A DNA stretch of 64,000 nt. Source: Acidobacteria bacterium Mor1 (GTDB taxonomy: Bacteria > Acidobacteriota > Polarisedimenticolia > Polarisedimenticolales > Polarisedimenticolaceae). Every line of letters starts with the position of its first letter. The first letter of the stretch is position 1. The stretch lies in contig CP011806.1 in NCBI GenBank assembly GCA_001664505.1, positions 2,984,377 to 3,048,376 of the forward strand, read 5' to 3'. Below are positions 37,218-45,098 of this stretch, piece after piece. The translations under genes were made by a program, and so were the position numbers. The notes under the pieces are model-generated. The model saw only the letters and a program-made list of their open reading frames with translations, was not told the DNA's origin and made no database searches.

Positions 37218-37472
37218 ATGGCTGAACCGAACAAAAACGATAACGAGCGCTCCCATGCAAGCCGTGGCCGCCGTGCGCTGATCAAGGGCGGCCTCGTCGC
37301 CGTGCCTGCGATGATCACCCTTCGCGGACGCCCGCTCTTCGCCGGTACCGGCGGTGGCACTCTCGGGGACTACACCGACTACACCCCCGGGCAGCACAAC
37401 GAACCCGAGCGGAACCCCTACGACGATCCGTCGATCGGCGATCCGAACGCACCGGATACCTTCAGCCGGTAG
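37218..37472 (+). CDS. 84-residue RR-leader protein, candidate modified peptide
   Basis: A small protein placed directly before the PqqD-like, kinase and nucleotidyltransferase genes. It has a charged N-terminus, a twin-arginine-like motif (RGRRALIKGG, Arg18-Arg19) and a moderately hydrophobic segment to about residue 36 (LVAVPAMITLRGRPLFAG). The C-terminal 45 residues are rich in Gly, Asp, Tyr, Pro and Asn (GGGTLGDYTDY, NPYDDPSIGD). No enzyme motif is seen. It is likely exported and is the best candidate for the substrate of the adjacent enzymes. The ATG at 37218 has GGGAGA 5 nt before it. Function is inferred from context. Confidence 0.7.
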   Translation: MAEPNKNDNERSHASRGRRALIKGGLVAVPAMITLRGRPLFAGTGGGTLGDYTDYTPGQHNEPERNPYDDPSIGDPNAPDTFSR

Positions 37473-37523
37473 CGAAGACCGTTACCCCTGACCTCGGACC
37501 ACATCGATCCATCTCTCGCCTGG

Positions 37524-37805
37524 GTGTTGCGCGCCGATGCCGACCTGCACTGGCGCGCATGGGACGACCAGTACGTCGTGTTCCATCCCCCTTCAGGCGA
37601 TACTCATCTGCTGAATGAAGCGGCGGCTCGCCTGTTGCGGCGGCTGCACGAAGGACCGGCAACCATCGCCGACCTGGTGGCTGCCGTCGAGGGCATCGGC
37701 GACGAGGCGGTGCCGGACATGCCGAAACGTGTGGCAGGCTACCTGCTGTGGTTTGACGACCTGGGACTGATCGAAGCCGCCGATGCACCTTCAACAGCTA
37801 GCTGA
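37524..37805 (+). CDS. PqqD-like peptide chaperone, HPr-rel-A type
   Basis: A 93-residue protein with the PqqD winged-helix-like pattern: LHWRAWDDQYVVFHPPSGDTHLLNE, then ARLLRRLHEGPATIADLVAAV and a closing LWFDDLGLIE. PqqD-like proteins present a precursor peptide to a modifying enzyme. The SGDTHLLN core matches the subfamily paired with HprK-related kinases (PqqD_rel_X, by recollection). GTG at 37524 is the start used; the frame stays open a further 36-39 nt upstream, so a CTG start is possible. It lies 51 nt behind the small RR-leader protein and its end overlaps the kinase gene by 23 nt. Confidence 0.75.
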   Translation: MLRADADLHWRAWDDQYVVFHPPSGDTHLLNEAAARLLRRLHEGPATIADLVAAVEGIGDEAVPDMPKRVAGYLLWFDDLGLIEAADAPSTAS

Positions 37806-38688
37806 AGCGGATCTCCGCGCGAAGCTCACCGGACCGGGCCTGCCGCTGCGAGTCGGCCCCTTCGCCATCCGGCTGGGCACCGACCTGCCTGAGCTGGTCG
37901 AACCGCTGCGGCTGCTCTACGCCGACTACGAGATCGCCGACGACCCGATCGAGGACTTTCACGTCCGCGCGGCGCCGGCCCCCGGGTTCTCCCGGTTCGG
38001 CTGGGCCATCACTACTGTCGACGGGCGGCCGCGGGCCAAGCCCTTCCGGCGCAGCGTCGCGCTGCCGATGCTGGAGTGGACCCTCAACTGGTGCGTCTTC
38101 ACCCGGCCGCAGCACTGCCTGGTGCTCCACGCCGCGGTGGTGGAACGGGAAGGCCGGGCGTTGATCCTCTCGGGTGCCGCCGGCGCGGGCAAGAGCACCC
38201 TGGCCACCGCACTGGCCGTGCGGGGCTGGCGGCTGCTGTCCGACGAGGTCGCGACCTTCCCCGGCACCCGCCGGGACGAGCGGAGCCGCCGGGTGATTCC
38301 GGTGCCCCTGCCGATCTCCCTCAAGAACGAATCGATCCAACGGATGCGCGCCTTCGGCCCCGAACTGACCATGGGGCCCGCCGTGCCCGGGACGCGCAAG
38401 GGCACCGTGGCTCACGTGAGCCCGCCGGGCGATGCGTTGCCCCGCAGCAGTGAACCTGCCGAGCCGGTCGGGATCATCTTCCCGCGCTACACGCCGGGGG
38501 CCGGTTGTCAGTTTGAAGAGGTCCCTCGGGGCGAGACGCTGATGCGGCTGGCCGACGAGTCCTTCAACTACAGCGTGCTCGGCCTCGACGGTTTCGAAAC
38601 GTTGGCCGAAGCGGTCGAGCCCTGCCGCTGCATCGACCTGATCTACGACGATCTGGAAACCGCCCTGACGCGGCTGGGGGAGCTATGA
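37783..38688 (+). CDS. HPr-kinase-related protein (HprK_rel_A-like)
   Basis: A 301-residue protein. Residues 105-160 resemble the HPr kinase/phosphorylase core: HCLVLHAAVVEREG, the P-loop SGAAGAGKSTLA (Lys137) and LLSDEVATF with Asp154 as Walker B-like residue. The N-terminal 95 residues are not those of classical HprK. It lacks the normal HprK-HPr partner genes, so the target is probably not HPr. The start overlaps the PqqD gene by 23 nt and the end overlaps the nucleotidyltransferase by 4 nt (ATGA), indicating tight coupling. The kinase may phosphorylate the small protein or another component; this is inferred. Confidence 0.8.
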   Translation: MHLQQLAEADLRAKLTGPGLPLRVGPFAIRLGTDLPELVEPLRLLYADYEIADDPIEDFHVRAAPAPGFSRFGWAITTVDGRPRAKPFRRSVALPMLEWTLNWCVFTRPQHCLVLHAAVVEREGRALILSGAAGAGKSTLATALAVRGWRLLSDEVATFPGTRRDERSRRVIPVPLPISLKNESIQRMRAFGPELTMGPAVPGTRKGTVAHVSPPGDALPRSSEPAEPVGIIFPRYTPGAGCQFEEVPRGETLMRLADESFNYSVLGLDGFETLAEAVEPCRCIDLIYDDLETALTRLGEL

Positions 38689-39788
38689 GCGGCAGCAACC
38701 CACAGCCGCTGTTGCTGCGGGCGCTGCTCGATCCGCAGTCGGTTGCGGAGTTCGAACCGGCGGACTGGAATCGTCTGTTGCCCACGGCGCGTGCCGCCGG
38801 GTTGCTGCCGCGGTTGGCCAACCTGCTCGGCGAAGCGCCGCAGGGAACGCCGCTTCCCGGGAAGGTCCGGGACCACCTGCGCGGCGCGACGAACATGGCG
38901 GCGCAACACGAACGGATCGTGCGCTGGGAGGTCGACCGGGTGCTCCACGCCCTGGCCGGCCTCGGCATCGACGTGGTGCTGCTCAAGGGTGCGGCCTACC
39001 TGATGGCCGGCCTGCCTGCGTCCCGCGGACGCCTGGTTTCCGACGTCGACATCATGGTGCCCAAGGCCCGGATCGAACAGGTCGAACAGGCGCTGCTGGA
39101 AGAGGGTTGGGAGGCCACCAAGCTCGACCCCTACGACCAGCGCTACTACCGGCAGTGGATGCACGAGCTGCCGCCGCTGCAGCACGGCGCCCGGCAGTCG
39201 AGCCTCGATGTGCACCACACGATCCTCCCCGAGTCAGGCCGGCTGCATCCCGATCCGGAGAAGCTGTTCGCGTCGGCGCGCCCCCTCGAGTTGCCGGGGC
39301 TACGGGTGCTCTGCCCCGAGGACATGGTCTTGCACTCGGCGGCGCACCTGTTCCAGGACGGCGATCTCGCCGGTGGTTTGCGCGACCTCTGCGATCTGGA
39401 TGCGCTGATGCGCGACTTCGCCGCCGGCGACGGGGAGTTCTGGGAGCGCCTGGCCCGGCGCGCGGTGGAGATGGATCTGTCCCGCCCCGCCTTCTATGCC
39501 CTGCGCCACACCTCGCGTATCCTCGCCACGCCGGTTCCCGGCGGGCTGCTTGAACAATCGGCGGCATGGGGTCCGCCGGCGCCGGTGCGGGCGCTGATGG
39601 ACCGGCTGGTCGACCGGGCGCTCTTGGGCGATCTCGACCGCGCGTCGAGCCGCTCCCAGGCCGCGCGGCTGGCGCTCTACGTGCGGTCCCACTATCTGCG
39701 CATGCCGCCGGGCCTCCTGGTGCAGCACCTGTCGCGCAAGGCATGGCAGAGCTTCGAGAAGGACGACCCCGAGCGGGACGCGGCGTAG
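38685..39788 (+). CDS. Nucleotidyltransferase (NTP_transf_5-like)
   Basis: A 367-residue protein of the nucleotidyltransferase superfamily. IDVVLLKGAAYLMAGL and RLVSDVDIMVPKARIEQ give the Lys-Gly and Asp-x-Asp metal-site motifs, and SSLDVHHTILPES adds a third acidic strand; EDMVLHSAAHLFQ is the helical continuation. The N-terminal 90 residues are helical. It would transfer a nucleotide to a protein, peptide or small molecule. It overlaps the kinase gene by 4 nt and is the last gene of the cluster. The same gene order is known next to PqqD/HprK-like genes in other bacteria. Confidence 0.8.
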   Translation: MSGSNPQPLLLRALLDPQSVAEFEPADWNRLLPTARAAGLLPRLANLLGEAPQGTPLPGKVRDHLRGATNMAAQHERIVRWEVDRVLHALAGLGIDVVLLKGAAYLMAGLPASRGRLVSDVDIMVPKARIEQVEQALLEEGWEATKLDPYDQRYYRQWMHELPPLQHGARQSSLDVHHTILPESGRLHPDPEKLFASARPLELPGLRVLCPEDMVLHSAAHLFQDGDLAGGLRDLCDLDALMRDFAAGDGEFWERLARRAVEMDLSRPAFYALRHTSRILATPVPGGLLEQSAAWGPPAPVRALMDRLVDRALLGDLDRASSRSQAARLALYVRSHYLRMPPGLLVQHLSRKAWQSFEKDDPERDAA

Positions 39789-39841
39789 CCCGGTAGGATC
39801 GAGACCCAGCTGGGCTCGGATTGCAGGAACGAGGAGACCGC

Positions 39842-40255
39842 ATGGAACAACCGGTACGCTACTGCCCCAACCCGGACTGCCCCGAGGAGCAGGACAGCGA
39901 CTCCCCGTCGGAGTACCGCGCCGACATCGAACGCTGTCCGGGTTGCGAAACCGAGTTGGTCGAGCAGCTTCCCTGGGATTCCGCCGCCGATCCGCCGGCC
40001 GCACCTGCCGAGGCGCCGCCCAGCGACTACGAAACCTTCGTACCGGTGCGCAGCGTGCCCAACCAGGCGCTGATCCCCCTGGCCAAGTCGATCCTGCAGG
40101 CGGCGGGGATCCGCTACTACGTGCGCAACGAGCGGCTGGGTTCGATGATCCCGCTACCGGCGGTGGGGGTGTTCTCGCCGTTCCGCTTCCCCGAGGTCAC
40201 CGTGGAGCCCGGCCGGGCCGACGAGGCCCGGGAGCTGCTGGCCGACCTGGAGTAA
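39842..40255 (+). CDS. DUF2007-type protein with zinc ribbon
   Basis: A 137-residue protein. Residues 7-40 contain four cysteines as CPNPDCP and CPGCE, a zinc-ribbon pattern. The C-terminal half (PVRSVPNQALIPLAKSILQAAGIRYYVRN, then a VTVEPGRADEARELL strand-helix) is the DUF2007 putative signal-transducing domain. The ATG at 39842 has GAGGAG 5-6 nt upstream. It follows the nucleotidyltransferase by 53 nt and is probably a separate unit. Function unknown. Confidence 0.75.
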   Translation: MEQPVRYCPNPDCPEEQDSDSPSEYRADIERCPGCETELVEQLPWDSAADPPAAPAEAPPSDYETFVPVRSVPNQALIPLAKSILQAAGIRYYVRNERLGSMIPLPAVGVFSPFRFPEVTVEPGRADEARELLADLE

Positions 40256-40295
40256 GCGTGGCGTGGCGTGGCGTGGCGCGGCGTAGCGCCGCGAG
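40256..40295 (+). repeat. Pentamer tandem repeat (GCGTG)
   Basis: Four perfect GCGTG units (40256-40275) are followed by four degenerate GCGNN units, directly after the DUF2007 stop codon and before the convergent gene ending at 40309. Such arrays can expand or contract by slippage. It overlaps no gene. Confidence 0.8.
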
Positions 40296-40308
40296 TGGAG
40301 CGCGGGCG

Positions 40309-40788
40309 TCAGTCCTTCTTGTCGTCGGCCCCGCGGATCACTGCGCCGAGAATGACCACCGCGCCGATAACGACCAGTACCAGCGGCCAGTTGCCCTGCA
40401 TGAACTGCCACCATTCCTCGAGGTAGTCGAAGGCCACCGCCATCAACAACACACCGGGAATCAGCGGCCACCAGGTCGCCTTGCGCTCGTAAGCCAGGCG
40501 AATGGCGAACATGCCGAGGAACGCGGCGCCCAACGGCAAGAAATCGCCTCGGTCCGGTGAGAAGAATGATCGATCACCGACGGACCCGACCGATAACCCC
40601 AGGGTCAAACAGCCGATGATCAGAAGGCCGAAGTTCTTGGTGTAGAAGTACCCGGCGACGAAGGCGCCGCCGATCACCGTGAACATGATGTACCACTTGC
40701 CCGGATCGATCTCTCGCAAGAAGTACAGGCTCAACCCCAGCACGATCAGCGCGATTCCCGCGACGATCCCTCGATTCCGCTTGGTCAT
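40309..40788 (-). CDS. Six-helix membrane protein
   Basis: A 159-residue protein with six predicted helices (starting GIVAGIALIVLGLSLYFL and ending WPLVLVVIGAVVILGAVI) and a short charged tail (GADDKKD). It resembles small uncharacterised LiaF/DUF5668-like membrane proteins, without a firm match. No catalytic motif is visible. It is a single gene, divergent from the exported protein at 40966, and faces the tandem repeat at its 3' end. Confidence 0.75.
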   Translation of the reverse strand: MTKRNRGIVAGIALIVLGLSLYFLREIDPGKWYIMFTVIGGAFVAGYFYTKNFGLLIIGCLTLGLSVGSVGDRSFFSPDRGDFLPLGAAFLGMFAIRLAYERKATWWPLIPGVLLMAVAFDYLEEWWQFMQGNWPLVLVVIGAVVILGAVIRGADDKKD

Positions 40789-40965
40789 GAACTCTCTCCT
40801 CGACCCGAGGGCCGGCTGTGCTGGGGTGCAGGTTGCGGGGCGAGCGATCGGATCGCCGCTCCAGCGTCGGGGAGACTACCATTGGGCAGCGAATCGGCAC
40901 AACGCGGGTGCGACCGGGCCACTCGGAAGGTGTCGACAGAACCGCCTGAACCCGCGGAGGCAAGA

Positions 40966-41583
40966 GTGTCAAGAACTGCAGCCGATCTCGCTCTGCTGAT
41001 GCTCCTGGCCTGCACGACGCATTCGGCACAAACGACTGTCGAGGTCCGGGTCCACGATGCGACGGACGGCGAGCGACTACCCGGCGTCCGAATCGAGCTC
41101 GCCATGAATGGCGATATCAAGGAGTGCTTCGTCGGTGCTGAGGGATTGTGTGGCTGGCAGGGCATCAGGGCGGGAAGCTACACACTGCGCGCATCGATGG
41201 CAGGGTTTCAAACGCAGGAACGGACGATTGACCTCGTTGCGGGCAGCAACAAACTGGATCTGGATCTCGAACCCTACCGCGTCGTGTCACTCATTGAGCT
41301 GCTCGGCTCCCCTGAAGACTTCGATGGCTTGCCTGTGGTGATCGAGGGATTCTGCAGCAATGTATTCGAGGATCAGGCTCTCTACCTGGACCGAGAGCAT
41401 TGGCGTCAAGGCCTGAACAGCAACTCGTTGCGGTTGGATGCGGATCCATCGATCCTGCGCGACAGACACCACAAGCGGTACGTCACCGTGCGCGGGGTTT
41501 TCGCGGCGCCTCGCCCGGTGGACCTACGCTCCGGTAGAGTCCACTCGATTGCGCAAGTCAGCTTGAACGAGCGAAGGCGGTGA
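40966..41583 (+). CDS. Exported protein with carboxypeptidase-regulatory-like domain
   Basis: A 205-residue protein. GTG at 40966 is chosen because GGAGG lies 5 nt upstream and it opens a signal peptide (ADLALLMLLACTTHSA); the Cys at residue 15 could alternatively be lipidated. Residues 23-90 form a CarboxypepD_reg/Cna-B-like beta sandwich (VEVRVHDATDGERLPGVRIEL and GSYTLRASMAGFQ). Residues 95-190 have VSLIELLGSPEDFDGLPVVIEGF and a GVF strand, similar to an OB-like domain seen in uncharacterised bacterial proteins. Likely a ligand-binding envelope protein; function unknown. Confidence 0.7.
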   Translation: MSRTAADLALLMLLACTTHSAQTTVEVRVHDATDGERLPGVRIELAMNGDIKECFVGAEGLCGWQGIRAGSYTLRASMAGFQTQERTIDLVAGSNKLDLDLEPYRVVSLIELLGSPEDFDGLPVVIEGFCSNVFEDQALYLDREHWRQGLNSNSLRLDADPSILRDRHHKRYVTVRGVFAAPRPVDLRSGRVHSIAQVSLNERRR

Positions 41584-41623
41584 TGGGTCCCCGATCGGCC
41601 GGAGCTGCCAACGGTGGGCGGTT

Positions 41624-43123
41624 TCAGGGTGCGGTTGCGTTCAGGTCGGCCGAACCGAGGGCGTAGACATTCCAACGCCCGGAGCGGTGCAGCAACGGAA
41701 GGTCGCGTTCAGCGTCGACGACCCACACGGTGGCGCCGTAGCGCCGGGCCAGCTCCCTGGCCTGCTCGATGGACATCGCCCGGTAGCGATCGGGCAGCGC
41801 GCGCCTGTCGGCGGGTAGCTCGCCGCCCAGCAAGCCGCGCATCCGCGCTTCCCAGCCGGGCAGGTCGTCGTAGCGGATCGCCTTCCAGCTTCCTACCGAG
41901 GAGCGGCGAGCTTCCAGGGCCCAGCGGGCCTCGAAGGGAGGAGCGATCGCTACCGCATCGGCGGGAGTGTTGCCTGCGACCCAGCCCATTACCTCATGGA
42001 GTGGGTCGGGGCGCCGCTCCGCCCGCCACTCCTGGGTGATGCCGTGGGCCCGGGTCATCCAACCGAGGAACGGGTTGGGCAACCACAAGAGCGCCACGAT
42101 ACCGGCGGCGACCACCGCAGGTGTGAAACGCGGGCGCGCGACGGTCAGGCGCCGGGCCAGCCAGAAGGCGAACAGTAGCGGCGTGAACACGGCGAACAGG
42201 CGGAACGGGAACAGCCGCAGCAGGTCCCAGGCTTCGACGGCGCGGCAGAGCAAGCCGCCCATGAACGCCGAGGCCAGGGCAGTTTCGAAGGCGGCCAGTC
42301 CGCGGAACACCTCGCGGTCCCGTTCGGACCAGGCGCAGAGCAGGTTGAAAGCGAACAGGCTGAAGAGCCCGATGATGTAGCGCAGCGGCCAGCTGGCCGG
42401 ATCCAGATGATGAGGCATGCGCACGGTGACCTGGTAGCCCCAGTCCGCCGCGCCTGCGCCGCCGCCGGCCATCGAGAGCATCAGCGGCAGGCTGCCGGGG
42501 AGCGAAACCGCCACGGTCAGCGCCGCCATGGTGAGTAGGCGGGTGACCGGCAGCCGCTGGGTCAGGAGCAGCGCCGCGATCGCGACCCCACCCCAGAGCC
42601 CCACCGCGGCGTGAAACGCCGCGACACCGCCGAGCAATGCGGCTCCGCGCATGTGGCGCCGATCCAACATGTCGCACATGGAGAACAGCAGCAGCGCGTA
42701 GGCCACGCATTTGGACTCGAAGCCGCCGACCATCCAGCTTCCGGCGACGAAGGACTGGCCGATGGCGAGCCAACCGGTGAGCCCGACGGCCGCCACAAGC
42801 GGCGAGAGCTCCAGCTTGCGCGCCAGCCGGAAGGCGCCGGCGCAGACCGCGAGCCAGCAGGCGAAACGCCCGAGCCAGGCCAGCGCCTCGATCGGGATGA
42901 GCCGGGTCAGCGGCGCGAAGATCAGATTGAACAGGAAGTGTTCGGCGTCGTGGGCCGCGAAGGTCCAGTCGCCGGGCAGGAATCCGGGGTTGCCGTCGGC
43001 GACCAGCCGCGCGAGATAGACCGGCTCGTTGACCGAAGGCACGGGACGGCCTTCCAGCAGCGCCGCCTGCAGCAGCACGAAGCCCAGGGCCAGTCCCCAG
43101 GCCCAGCGGGACCGCAGATTCAC
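41624..43123 (-). CDS. Large polytopic membrane protein of the polysaccharide operon
   Basis: A 499-residue protein with about eleven to twelve membrane helices and a soluble C-terminal part of about 100 residues (from near residue 395). The GTG start at 43123 overlaps the stop of the upstream flavoenzyme by 4 nt (GTGA). An Asn-Glu pair near residue 31 (PSVNEPVYLA) and a later acidic DWTFAAHDAEHF recall the first loop of GT-C-type lipid-linked-sugar transferases, but no named family is recognised. By context it may handle a lipid-linked sugar or polymer at the inner membrane. It is the last of six coupled genes. Confidence 0.75.
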   Translation of the reverse strand: MNLRSRWAWGLALGFVLLQAALLEGRPVPSVNEPVYLARLVADGNPGFLPGDWTFAAHDAEHFLFNLIFAPLTRLIPIEALAWLGRFACWLAVCAGAFRLARKLELSPLVAAVGLTGWLAIGQSFVAGSWMVGGFESKCVAYALLLFSMCDMLDRRHMRGAALLGGVAAFHAAVGLWGGVAIAALLLTQRLPVTRLLTMAALTVAVSLPGSLPLMLSMAGGGAGAADWGYQVTVRMPHHLDPASWPLRYIIGLFSLFAFNLLCAWSERDREVFRGLAAFETALASAFMGGLLCRAVEAWDLLRLFPFRLFAVFTPLLFAFWLARRLTVARPRFTPAVVAAGIVALLWLPNPFLGWMTRAHGITQEWRAERRPDPLHEVMGWVAGNTPADAVAIAPPFEARWALEARRSSVGSWKAIRYDDLPGWEARMRGLLGGELPADRRALPDRYRAMSIEQARELARRYGATVWVVDAERDLPLLHRSGRWNVYALGSADLNATAP

Positions 43124-44478
43124 GCGGCCGCCGAGCCGCCTGCGTCGGCCTGGGTCTCGCCGAGGCCGTTCCCCTCGAGGAACGCATCGGCCAGGGCGAT
43201 CACCTCGTTGTTGTTCAAGGTGGTGCAGCGCAGCATCGAGGTGTTGACCCACTGGAAGGGATCGGCGTCACGGGGCAGGCCGGGGTCGGCCACCGGCTCG
43301 TCGGCGCCCCGCACCAGCGGCAGAGGCTGGACGTAGCGGGCGCGATGGATCTCGGCGTTCTCGATGGTGTTCAGGTCGAAGGCCGGGAACAGCCGGCCGA
43401 GGCCGGCGAGGAACATTTCACGCAGCTTCTCGTCGGACCAGGACAGCCTCGGATCTTCGCTGTCGAGATAGAGCGGCAGATAGACCAGGCGGCGTCCGGC
43501 GGTCTCGACGGGGTCGACCAGGTTGGTCATCTCGATCACGCCGGTCAGACCCACGTCCTGGCCGAGGTTCAAGACATAGTACGGAGTCAGCGGCTCGGGC
43601 AGTACCAGCGCCATGCAGATCACGCCCAGGTAGCTCGACGCCGTCGGGTACTGTGCCGCCAGCTTCTCGACTTCGGGCTTGAGCCGCTCGTCGGCCGCTT
43701 TCGCCGCGATCCGCGCCGGGGCGGTGAACAGCACCCGGTCGAACTCACGGTTCTCGCCGTCGCCGGCGAGCCTCAGGCTGCAGGTGTCGTCGCTACGGGC
43801 CAGGTGTTCCACGGTCCGGCCGAGATGAAGTTCGGCGCCACGATCGAGCAGCGAACGCTCCAACACCTCGAACACGCCGGTGTAGCCGCCGCCGATGTAG
43901 CCGAGCTGCTCCTTGGCGCCGGTGCTGCTCCGCGCCCGCATCAGCCGGGTCAGCGTGGCCCAGATGAAGACCGCAGAGACCCGGTCGTGATACTCCCCGA
44001 ACTTGGCCCGCAGCATCGGCAGCCAGAACACCTCGAAGGTGCGCTTGCCGCAGATACGGGTCAGCCACTCCTGGGCCGAGACCCGATGCAGCTTCTCGGG
44101 ATCGGCGAAGCGGGTGGCCCAGATTACCGACCAGGCCAGCCGGCCCTTGTCGATCAGGTTGAGCAGTGGAAAGCGCGCGAAATCGGCGTTGCCGCTCATC
44201 TCGTAGAAGGTGTCGCCGGCCCAGTACCCGGTGCGGGTCGACTTCCAGCGCAGCCGGTTCTCGAGCCCCAGCTCCTGCAGCAGCCCGACGGTGCGTTGAT
44301 CCTGGGGCAGCACGCAGTGGTAGTAGCGATCCCAGGTGAAGGGGCCGTAGTCGTGCCCCGCGCTCAGCCCACCGAGCTGCGGCGCGGCCTCGAACAGCGA
44401 GACCTGGTGCCGCGGGCCGGCCAGGCGATGAGCCATGGTCAGACCGAGCAGTCCTCCTCCGACGATCGCGATTCTCAT
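43120..44478 (-). CDS. FAD-dependent amine-oxidase-like enzyme, UGM-related
   Basis: A 452-residue flavoprotein. The dinucleotide motif is IAIVGGGLLGLTMAHRLAGPRHQVSLFEA, followed by GGLSAGHDYG as seen in protoporphyrinogen-oxidase and UDP-galactopyranose-mutase-like proteins. The end (QWVNTSMLRCTTLNNNEVIALADAF) contacts the flavin. Enzymes of this group in polysaccharide operons alter sugar rings or act as desaturases. The substrate is unknown. It overlaps both neighbours by 4 nt. Confidence 0.8.
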   Translation of the reverse strand: MRIAIVGGGLLGLTMAHRLAGPRHQVSLFEAAPQLGGLSAGHDYGPFTWDRYYHCVLPQDQRTVGLLQELGLENRLRWKSTRTGYWAGDTFYEMSGNADFARFPLLNLIDKGRLAWSVIWATRFADPEKLHRVSAQEWLTRICGKRTFEVFWLPMLRAKFGEYHDRVSAVFIWATLTRLMRARSSTGAKEQLGYIGGGYTGVFEVLERSLLDRGAELHLGRTVEHLARSDDTCSLRLAGDGENREFDRVLFTAPARIAAKAADERLKPEVEKLAAQYPTASSYLGVICMALVLPEPLTPYYVLNLGQDVGLTGVIEMTNLVDPVETAGRRLVYLPLYLDSEDPRLSWSDEKLREMFLAGLGRLFPAFDLNTIENAEIHRARYVQPLPLVRGADEPVADPGLPRDADPFQWVNTSMLRCTTLNNNEVIALADAFLEGNGLGETQADAGGSAAA

Positions 44479-45098
44479 CCGGCGCGGCGCTCCCGATCGA
44501 TCTCGGTGATGCCCGAATCGGTGCGGTGGTAGCGCCGGGAGCAGCGCCCGCAGGTTTCCTCGGTCGCCGAGCCGCCGCGGAAAAGCGGTTCGCCGCAGGC
44601 GCAGACCCAGCCCACCTGGCGGGCCGGGTTGCCGATCACCAGCCCGTGAGCCGGTACATCCCTGGTCACCACCGCGCCCATGCCGATCATCGAGAACTCA
44701 CCCAGGGTCAGCCCCGGGCCGATGGTGGCGTTGGCGCCGATGGTGGTGCCGCGGCAGACCCGGGTCGGCAGGGTGTGTTCGTCGGGATCCGACGAAGCCA
44801 ACCCGGTCAGCTCCAGGTTGCCCGCCCGGGGAAAGCGGTCGTTGGTGAACACCACGTGAGCCGAGACCATGCAGAAGTCCTCGAGGGTGACCTCGGCGCA
44901 GACGTAGACCGCGGTGTTCAGCTTGCAGTAGTCGCCAATGCGCACGTCGTAGGCGATGTAGCTCTTGTCCCCGACGATGCAGTGCTTGCCGATGCGGGCA
45001 CCGTGGCGGACATGGGCGTTGTCCCAGACCTTGGTGCCCTCGCCCAGTTCGACGTCCGCCTCGAGGATCGCCGTGGGATGAGCCCAGGCGTTGCTCAT
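44475..45098 (-). CDS. Left-handed beta-helix acyltransferase with zinc-ribbon tail
   Basis: A 207-residue protein. Residues 5-150 form hexapeptide repeats (AILEADVELGEGTKVWDNAHVRHGARIG and GTTIGANATIGPGLTLG), as in WbpD/WlbB-type sugar N-acetyltransferases; the insertion TNDRFPRAGN fits this branch. The last 40 residues carry two Cys pairs (CACGEPL and CGRCSRRY), a zinc ribbon not usual for these enzymes. It probably acetylates the amino sugar made by the aminotransferase and dehydrogenase just upstream. It shares one base with the dehydrogenase stop. Confidence 0.85.
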   Translation of the reverse strand: MSNAWAHPTAILEADVELGEGTKVWDNAHVRHGARIGKHCIVGDKSYIAYDVRIGDYCKLNTAVYVCAEVTLEDFCMVSAHVVFTNDRFPRAGNLELTGLASSDPDEHTLPTRVCRGTTIGANATIGPGLTLGEFSMIGMGAVVTRDVPAHGLVIGNPARQVGWVCACGEPLFRGGSATEETCGRCSRRYHRTDSGITEIDRERRAG

